From contig NC_068977.1 in assembly GCF_016808095.1 (NCBI RefSeq), positions 9,484,479 to 9,548,478 on the forward strand: 64,000 bases of DNA. The letters are read 5' to 3'. Positions 56,459-64,000 of the stretch are shown here, in pieces. Positions within the stretch are counted from its first letter, which is position 1, and the number at the start of each line of letters is the position of its first letter. The notes below the pieces were generated by a model. The model made no database searches. It was not told the DNA's origin and saw only the letters and a list, made by a program, of their open reading frames with translations. The translations under genes and the position numbers were made by a program. The DNA comes from Vigna angularis. Taxonomy: Eukaryota; Streptophyta; Magnoliopsida; Fabales; Fabaceae.

Positions 56459-58272
56459 TCAGCATTTAGGGTGAATGGCAAACCAAGCTTGGATGAAAGT
56501 GAGAACTAGGGCAAAAATGGCAGCAAGAAAACCAATGAATGCCCAAGGGTTACTAAAATAAGTATGATAAGCAAGAGCATACCATGTCATGTATTTCTTC
56601 TTACAATAGCGTCCAATTTGTCCTCTAACACTTGAATAGATCCCACAGTTGGGCACCAAGTCAGCGCTTATGGTGTTGAAGAGCTTCGCCACTTCTTCAT
56701 CACTCCCAAGTTCATTGCACAGAACTTCTGCTAATCTCAGCTCCTTCACATCCTCAGGATGGTCAATAAGCGAGTCCATGAAAGTCACAAAGGAACTGAT
56801 CTCGAAGTTATTCTCAAAATCTGGACACATCTCATACGCTACCAGGTTGTGAAAACTAGTAGCTATTGTGTCATCAACTATGATCTTTGGCAGTGTCAGT
56901 TCAGCACGCAACCTCATCCACCGATAACGGAACGAGATGGCTTTCAGCTCCCGTGACTCTTCTACCTTCAGTTTAATCCCTGCTGCTCTCAGATCCTCTA
57001 TGTTTCTGTATGTTGTATCCAAATCTTTATTTTTTTTCCCGTCTCTTTCCCCGTTTTCTGCGTCACCTTTCTGATCTTGGGGTTCCTTTTGAGCGTCACC
57101 GACGATGTACCTGCGAAGCTGATCGAGAAGATGAAAAGGTGACTCCTTTCTTATGTCTATTTTGTCACCCACGATGCACCTGCGAAACTGATCGAGAAGA
57201 TGAAAAGGTGGCTCCTTTCTTATTATGTCTATTATGTGTTTTTGACTAAGGGAGTCTTTTTTCCTCCTATTCCTGTTAAATACAATGAAAATTATATATG
57301 GGATTAATCTCCCTTGTGTTAAATACATACAGGATTATCTATTTATAATAGAAAAAATATGGGTTAAGCACAAAATATAAATAAGAAATAATAACAAACT
57401 AACATAAAGATAAAAGAAAAATAATGTGCTAAATCCAAAATACAAATAAGAAATAATAATTGAAAGATAAAAGATAAAGATAAAAGATATAATATTTCTG
57501 AAAAACAAGATATAGTATTTGAAATACAAACTACGAAAATTGAGACTGAAAGTTGGTTTTTTTACCTGTCTTCGTTTTTCTTAGACTTGTTCGTGGCATG
57601 AGTGTTTTCTGTTTGCTTTGGTGTCAAATGATGGTACTCAAGAAACTTGTTCATGCTTTTTAGCAGTGTGTCATCGTTCTGGTGGCCTGACAAGAGTAAA
57701 AGCACTTCGTAGGGAAGCTGATTCTCTAACAAAAGCACATCCTGCCACACAAGAAGCAGTTGGTCAACCTTAACATTCATTTCTTTTGGATCATAAGGGT
57801 TTGCCTTCTCCAAGATTTGTAGCAGAGAGCAACCATCCACAAATAGCGTCCACGACAGCTTTTCGTCATCACCATCGAAGTCTTTAATGACATCCTCAGC
57901 AAAATGTTCTTTCAATTGTTTGATATTCGATGCAATCTTTTGGTACAGAGTTTGACCATCCTGTTTGGTGCGTTCAAGGTACTTTGCTGTCCACATAAGC
58001 TTGTATTTTTCTCCCAGCTCCAGCTTCCGTTTACCATGATCGATTAGACCAATTGAAACTAACCTGGGTAAGTAATGCTTTTTCGAGTGCTCTCGATCTC
58101 GGAGATAACTTGCTACCTTTTGTATCTTTGGGACTGTATTTTGTGATGTTTCCTTTGCCTTTTCTAGTTTAGCAAAGTTATTTCTGAGGTATACTGTCTC
58201 ACTCATGTTGTGCAATAATGCTAATGTTTGGTTCTTATTTGTGGGTGTTGACAAGTGAAGTTCAGGGTTCAT
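56459..58272 (-). CDS. DUF247 (UPF0481) membrane protein, copy B
   Basis: Two exons, 58272-57566 and 57272-56459, with a 293-bp GT-AG intron, encode 506 residues from the outermost ATG. The second in-frame ATG at 58206 aligns with the start of copy A (shared GCACAACATGA) and gives 484 residues. It is the better start, because a conserved TATA element lies only 24 bp before the outer ATG. Domains are as in copy A, including DVLLLENQLPYEVL and a C-terminal membrane segment (NPWAFIGFLAAIFALVLTF). Two oddities: the family motif GPxHHG reads GLIDHG, and a 69-bp tandem duplication in exon 2 repeats a 19-residue block (outer-start residues 254-272 and 277-295). The reading frame is open throughout, so it may be expressed. 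Confidence 0.88.
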
Positions 58273-58295
58273 GAAGTCACTTCATGTTATTGCAG

Positions 58296-58303
58296 TTTAA
58301 ATA
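58296..58303 (-). promoter_or_regulatory. Candidate TATA box of DUF247 gene B
   Basis: TATTTAAA on the minus strand, in a block TGTTATTGCAGTTTAAATAG (plus strand) shared with copy A. It is about 90 bp before the internal ATG at 58206, the same spacing as in copy A, which supports that start. Confidence 0.6.
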
Positions 58304-58539
58304 GTCAGAAAATATGAGTGTAAGAATCACTGAACTTGAAATTTCACGTGTGTTTCGAGAAGATTTACAGAAATATTCCAGTGAAACTTAGACAAATCTA
58401 TATAACACTGCTTTAAATCCAAAATTTCAATATATATGTTTTCAATTTTCTTATATCCATTCAAATTAAGAATCAGACCCACACATGTATTTCTAAAGTA
58501 ATTATAAATTCAAAAATTGAGGAATATACAAATTGACTT

Positions 58540-58860
58540 ATGATAATTATGGTTACTTTAAAATGCAAAAAAGAAAGAAAAAAATTGAACTTGACACTAT
58601 GGTTGTGTATATTATTCTTGGGGTAAAGAAGGAGATATAGTACGTACTTGATGCGTTTAACTTTGTGAATGTTTGAAGTTTGGAATGAATATTGAGAAAT
58701 TGCGGTGAAAAAGGCATGTAGAAGTGGATTCATTGCGCTTTGCTAGTATTTCAAGTCTGAATATATTCCTGCAGAAAATGGTTGGTAGGTAAGTACATGT
58801 ACAATCGTGTTTTACCATAAACAGGCCATAATTTGCTTATAACTTCCTAGTCTTGACACC
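58540..58860. repeat. Upstream block of copy B, shared with copy A and the third unit
   Basis: The phrases CTTGGGGTAAAGAAGGAGA, AACTTTGTGAATGTTTGAAG, TTCATTGCGCTTTGCTAGTA and AATGGTTGGTAGGTAAGTAC match 52210-52390 and 61890-62070. It marks three copies of the same ancestral DUF247 upstream region. Confidence 0.85.
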
Positions 58861-59389
58861 ATAAGAGAAAGTGATACTAAATGAACCCGGGATTGATTTC
58901 CGTAATGGTTACAAACAAATTATTTTTCATACAAATAGAGATATATGATAAAATATAGAGGTGTCGATTTGATTTCACTTATGATCTATTAGGTAATTCT
59001 AATCCACTCTTACGTAAGTGTTTCTTTTATTCACTTGAGTTCATCCTCATTCATTTAAAGTGAGCCAAGTGATAATTAAAGAGGATTCACTAGTAAAAAA
59101 TGACGTTTTTAACTCGTACATTATGACTCGGTTCTTACTGAACCGAAGTATATCAAAACGCGGTGGCAGTCTCGTAATTTTAAAAGCATTATATGCCTCG
59201 GTTGTTAAGCAACCGGTGCCTAAAAGTAATACTGGTTCGGTTATCAGAGTGAACCGAGGCATAATCCTCACGTAGCAAAGATACGACCTCGGTTGGCATG
59301 GACCCGAGGCATATTAGACTCTAAATCGGCCTCGGATGGCATACACCCAAGGCATATTGTGCTTTTAAATCACCCTTCCCTACTCATTT

Positions 59390-59505
59390 CCCCCGAAGCA
59401 CCTCTTCTCTTCTCTCTTCTCTGCCTCTTCTCTGCGTCTTCTCCCCGAAGCACCTCTTCTCTTCTCTCTTCTCTGCCTCTTCTTTGCGTCTTCTCCGCCT
59501 CGCGA
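59390..59505. repeat. Direct duplication of about 57 bp (CCCCGAAGCACCTCTTCTC)
   Basis: Two adjacent copies of a CT-rich unit starting CCCCGAAGCACC at about 59390 and 59442, inside the CACTAG element. They create long chance open frames on the minus strand. Confidence 0.85.
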
Positions 59506-59509
59506 TATT

Positions 59510-59970
59510 CCTCCGTGATGTGCGACGACAGTGGACGCAACGGCGACAGCGAGGTCGCGGCATCGAGAACGCAGCGGCAACGAGACGCGGCGACGACGAC
59601 GCAGCGGTGACGGAGGGCAGATCTGGGCGCACGGAGGGCAGATCTATGGCGACAGACTGCATTCTTCGTTGGTGGTGGTGAAGCGATCGGCGACGGCGAA
59701 GCCGAGGCTGTTGGCGAAGAACAGAGCGGACGCAGGAGCAGCGGTGCCCTGATTGGCGAGTCTGGTGCGGTGCCCGGTCTGGTTCCGTTGCTCCGGTGCA
59801 GAGATCTGTGGACGGACTGCGGCAGAACAACCAGATCTGCGTCCATGGCAGTGAAGTCGCTGGTGGAGCTAGTAGCGGAGGAAGGGAGCGGGATGGTGGA
59901 CAAGGCAAGCGGTGGTGGTGCGTCAATGGTGGCAGCGGTGATAGTGGTGGTGGTCAGATTAGGGTTTTTC
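59510..59970. other. GC-rich core of the CACTAG element, unrecognised
   Basis: This GC-rich core, with many CG-containing triplets, stands out from surrounding AT-rich DNA. Open frames exist on both strands, but none shows a motif I recognise. It may be a captured gene 5' region; no function can be given. Confidence 0.5.
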
Positions 59971-60844
59971 TGATGTTGACAATAGCTGCTTTGGGTTTTG
60001 CATTTGGTTTCAGTACAGTTTTGGATCAGTAGAGTTTTGCATTTTGTTGAATTGAATCTGAGTTGATTTATTGAATTAAATCTGAGAATTGAATCTGAGA
60101 ATAATTTTTTGAATCTGAGATTTTGTTTTGATTTGTTTTACTTGCTTCTTTTGTATGTTTGTTTGGTCTGGTTTGATCTGGTTTCGAATCTGAGAATGAT
60201 CAACTTCATTGGAGGTGTTGAAGGTGCTGTTAACTGGCTAAAGAAAAAGGAAAAAAAAATAAAAAAAGACCCTACTGCCTCGATTCAGCCTCCAACTGAG
60301 GCAGTAGAGGCAGAGGAACAATTTCGGTTCTAATAACCGAGGCATAAAGTCTACCACTTTTTACCTCGCCTGAATATGCCTCGGTTCAGGAACCGGTGCC
60401 TATCAGCGAAAATAACCGGTGTCATTTCCTTTAAATGTACTAGTGATTTAATTCCATTACAAGATTTTAATTAATTTTTAAATATTTTTTTAATGATAAT
60501 ACAAGTTTTAAAAAATTTTAAATCATCAATTGATCTCCAAATATTTTAAATTACTTAGTTTTAGTCACTGATACAAAAATAATTATTTATATCATTTACG
60601 TTTAACTCATACAACACTTAAAAGGAAAGAAAAATTTATAACATTTTTATAAATAAAAATAAAAATATTTACGTTACGTCTATCATGGTCAAACATAAAG
60701 GATTTTTTTTCTTTAAGACCTACATTAGTTTAAAGTAAAAGAGTCATCTTAGCCATGATAGAAATAAGAAAAATAATATTTTGATACACATTACCTTTAT
60801 TAATTTCTCCCAACTAAGTCTAACCATAAGAAACACAGAAGAAT

Positions 60845-61427
60845 TTAGATTATGCCTCTGCATGCAACCAAATCTTGGTTTTGCATGTAACCCAAGAACG
60901 AACGACTTAGAGACGAGGACTTACCAGTCGGCGTTAGCGCAGAGAGTGTGTGAGTGACCATCGACTGCCCCCACAGATCACCACCAGGCTTTCCAGTGTG
61001 CTTTATCCTTACTCGCACACTTTCCGGGCACGCTTAACCATGGAGTTCTTATGGGCTAGGCTACCGAAAAGCAAATGCATTTTGGTGATATGAGTAGCCA
61101 AATCAATCCCTTTAAGATATCCTTCAACTGTATAGTCCCATACCTACACAGTCTCCAGATCCCTCTCATTCCGGTGTATGTCCGATTCGTCCATGTACCC
61201 CTTCCACCCGAAGCTGCCAGGAGCCGCTCCTTGTCCGTGCCCCCTGCACCATGCTTCTTGCACCGGCGTCACTCCCCGCCCTCGTCTCCGTGCCCGGGTG
61301 TCACAGAGTGCGTTTTAATGGTTCTGAGCAGGGTTTTGAGTGTAATAAATGAGATTAGACAGGTGGGGTTTGGGTGCATTTAATGATACTAACAGGTGGC
61401 TTTCGAGGTATTTTAATAGGTCCTGAC
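60845..61427. repeat. Fragment of a gypsy-type LTR
   Basis: CTGCATGCAACCAAATCTTGG and GAACGAACGACTTAGAGACGAGG (shared words) resemble the 22150-22230 portion of the young gypsy LTR. The segment ends near GGTCCTGACAG, similar to the LTR terminus. It joins directly to the duplicated unit at 61428. No gene. Confidence 0.5.
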
Positions 61428-63095
61428 AGAAGCTAAATTAAAATCACATACACATTAATTATCAAAATAAAAAATTATAAATTATTGTCATTATAAAAAT
61501 ATTATTGTCTTGTAAATTAGATATTTTATTTATAAGTATTGATAAACTATTCTAAATATCAAATAATACATATCACACATACTTAACTCAAATTGAAGTA
61601 TGAGTCATATATTTCTCATTTTTGCTTTGTCCTAAAACTTGAATTTGATATATCTTTTTAGGAAAAAAGATTCTTAAAATTTGAGTGAAATCACTTTCAT
61701 CCTAAAATTGTAAACTAATAAATTTACAAATTTTTTCATACCTAGATTCTTATACTATGAATTCAGAAATTAAGGAATATAGAAATTTCCTTATCGGAAT
61801 AATGGTTACTAGGAAGTGTGTAGAATTTAAAATGCAACAAGCAATGAGGAATAAGAAAAGCTGAAAGTAATTTGAGGCTATATTTGTGGATATGATTCTT
61901 GGGGTAACGAAGGAGACATAGTACTTTATGCTTTTTAGCTTTGTGAATGTTTCAAGTTTGGAATGGACAGTGAGAATTGCGGGGAAGAAGGCATATGTAG
62001 AACTGGATTCATTGTGCTTTGCTAGTATTTCAAGTATGATTATATTCCTGCTGATAATGGTTGGTAGGTAAGTACAATCACGTTTTTCATTCATGAGGCC
62101 TTAATTTGCTTATAAGTTCCTATTTTGGATTCCATAAGTGATACTAAATGTAGTGCTTATACAAGATAAATGATACTTTGATAAATATAATTTTTTTATA
62201 TTTATTTGACATTATTTTTTTTATTCTTTACTTTTTTTCTTTTCCAAAAAATATAAAAAATTCAGTGTTTTATAATTATTTTATCTATATATATGGTAAA
62301 TCAAATGAATATAAAAATATATCACTCTACCATTATCTTTTCCACAAATAAACTCGAGATTGTTTACAGGTTATATACAAATTAGAATATTTCAGAATAC
62401 AGAGATATACCTGTTTTAGGTAAAACTAGACTATGGGTATACTGTTTCTTTTTCTGTTTTTTTAGTAAAAATGAAAATTATTATTTTATATAAATTTGTT
62501 AGTAATAAAAAACAGAATATAAAATAATAGTAATAAATAGTGTTTAAGGATTTATAATTTAGAGAATATGTATATTTCTCAAAACAATATTGTTATTTAT
62601 TAAATATTTTGAATATTATTTTTTTTATATAATTTAAATTACATGGTAAGAATATTGAATGGATTATATTTTTAATAATATAGTGTTAGAGTTTGATAAA
62701 AAAAAGAAAGTATAAAAGCATTAGTTTGAGTAGAAATTTAATCATGTTCAAATGTTATATAGATAGTGGAATCTAATTAGGATTACAAAGGATTGGTTCC
62801 GATACGGATAAAATCTATCCACAACTTATTCATAAAATAAAATTTTGATCTGTGATCCACTCACTGTTCGTACGAATATTCTTTTAAAAATATTCGTAGG
62901 TATTTTTAAATTACTAGTAGGTATTTTAAAACCTGTCGAAAAAAATTTCAAAAATATAATGTTAAATATTTTTTCATAGTATGTCTCTTTCATCTCTATT
63001 AAAATGTATGAGCTCTATTATTTTTATAAGTAAATTTAAAACACCGATTTTTGTGTTTTCAGTATTTAGATTATGAGTTTGTTTAAAAGCTTTTA

Positions 63096-63290
63096 GTGAA
63101 GAGACGTAAGCGGTATATTCTTCAAATGCTAATGGATTATGTTAAATGGACGCGAAAAACTAAAATTAAGTGTTATCTTAATTGTGGATGGAAAGAGTTT
63201 TATTGTGATAATGGATTAGAGATAGGAATTGTTATCCACTTGGCTATTAATAAAGAATTTAGTCATATTACTGATGCTATGAAAATTTAG
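63096..63290 (+). pseudogene. B3-domain-like relic, copy 2
   Basis: A 64-codon frame reads KIKCYLNCGWKEFYCDNGLE then IGIVIHLAINKEF. The GWKEF and DNGLE pattern resembles the end of a plant B3 (REM-type) DNA-binding domain, where a GDVCVFEL-like strand follows; here it is degenerate. There is no neighbouring exon, so it is probably a relic carried inside the duplicated block. Confidence 0.4.
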
Positions 63291-63879
63291 TATAGATGTT
63301 AGATTTGACATTTTATTTTTATTATCCTGATAGAGAAATATTTGTTTTATGAGGTCATCAACTTCATTTTTCTACAATCTAGAACATTTAAATATTAGTT
63401 TTAATGATATTATATTTTGTTATATATTATTTGCATTGTATGCCTATACTTATACATTTTTAAACTTGACTGACTATAACACCTCAAATTTGGGATGTCA
63501 CGATTTTATAAAAAATCGATAAATTTTAAAACTTTATCATAATGAGAAAGCGTATTTTTCAAAAATCTTAACCTTTTAATATGTATAATTTATTCAAAAC
63601 ATAATAGTTTCAAAAACCTACCCAATTAATATTCCAAAAGTAATTAAAATGACTAAGGAAATAAAACAGTTCAAGATATTTTGTTTCAAAAGACTATGCC
63701 AAAAGAACTTTTTAAAAAGAAACCTGGATTTTTCCTCTGTCATCTCATGAATCTATCATGCTTATGGAACATCTGCAATATCATCTGCTCAAGTATAACA
63801 TATACAATCATGCCCATAATTTCATTCACAAATACAAACATGTATGAGGTAAGTTACCAATAAAACAATCATAACAACA

Positions 63880-64000
63880 AATACATAAATATTTATTATA
63901 TCAACTATAATCAAACACACAACAAGATACATACATTCTGATTATATCAATCATAGTCAAACACACAACAAGATACATATATTTTGATTATATCAACCAT
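63880..64000. repeat. Tandem repeat of about 45 bp, second location
   Basis: The same TGATTATATCAACCATAATC-type units as at 54060-54305, continuing to the window edge. Confidence 0.85.

Larger units (their letters stand above)
59088..60445. mobile_element. 1358-bp CACTAG-ended non-autonomous element
   Basis: The tips are CACTAGTAAAAAATGAC at 59088 and, inverted, CACTAGTACATTTAAAGG ending at 60445, with the trinucleotide duplication ATT on both sides (59085-59087, 60446-60448). Subterminal zones hold repeated CCTCGGTT / AACCGAGGCA inverted motifs: about nine on the left to 59360, and about six on the right from 60270. The middle is GC-rich and host-like. There is no transposase. This architecture fits a CACTA-superfamily derivative. 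Confidence 0.75.
61428..64000. repeat. Segmental duplication, unit 2 (matches 51767-54305), runs off the window
   Basis: A same-orientation copy of the DUF247 upstream region, with high similarity by eye and scattered indels. An extra stretch at about 62775-62950 (near GATTACAAAGGATTGG) is absent from unit 1. No DUF247 coding sequence lies to its left, where the gene would be expected. Confidence 0.88.

Noticed and set aside
59370..59926. Overlapping minus-strand frames of about 180 codons rich in Arg and Ser
   Set aside because: They run across a CT-rich direct duplication and a GC-rich core in a non-autonomous transposon; no motif recognised and no splice or promoter context.

Overview
The window is plant nuclear DNA, most probably from a warm-season legume. 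Vigna or Phaseolus is a guess based on the look of the proteins and repeat families; no search was run. Support comes from spliced genes with GT-AG introns, a plant vacuolar CLC gene, a phytocyanin, two DUF247 genes, AT-rich spacers, and a dense population of plant transposable elements (Mutator-like, CACTA, Ty3/gypsy, non-autonomous LTR elements). Four host genes look intact; most of the remaining sequence is mobile or repetitive DNA.

0-18.8 kb: an AT-rich spacer holds a fold-back Mutator-like element (1140-1517). It is followed by a six-exon CLC-a/b type nitrate/proton exchanger (4328-8820, +). Two Pack-MULEs follow: one carries a broken importin-5 exon (11791-13493), the other a purine permease fragment with part of its intron structure (13840-14970, perfect 10-bp target duplication). 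A two-exon GPI-anchor type phytocyanin lies on the minus strand (16487-17133).

18.8-33.7 kb: a probable CACTA element (18832-33702, TAT duplication) has no transposase that I can see. It holds minus-strand pieces of a NIK-type LRR receptor kinase and of a glucan/phosphoglucan water dikinase-like gene. Two younger elements are nested in it. One is a very recent intact Ty3/gypsy retrotransposon (20286-29942; 2445-bp LTRs differing at about two sites; one 1524-residue gag-pol frame). The other is a 959-bp element (30272-31230) built around an array of a 16-bp palindrome.

33.7-47.3 kb: nested retroelement wreckage. A solo LTR (34842-36833) and a partial, apparently non-autonomous element on the opposite strand (39367-45357) belong to one family. 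Its LTR appears to have been extended past its own primer binding site. A third LTR (45536-47260) belongs to a related family. All carry minisatellite arrays of the dyad GGACG-NN-CGTCC. An older gypsy-type LTR (37932 to 47336, CAAAA duplication) encloses the right half of this complex.

47.3-64 kb: retroelement relics and microsatellites, then two tandem minus-strand DUF247 genes (50046-51511 and 56459-58272). A third copy of the upstream region (61428-64000) lies to the right without its gene; between are a 1358-bp CACTAG-ended element and an LTR scrap. The genes do not form a pathway. The main interest is nested transposition, host-gene capture and several unrelated dyad-based tandem arrays. 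Everything was read by eye; identities and ages are estimates.
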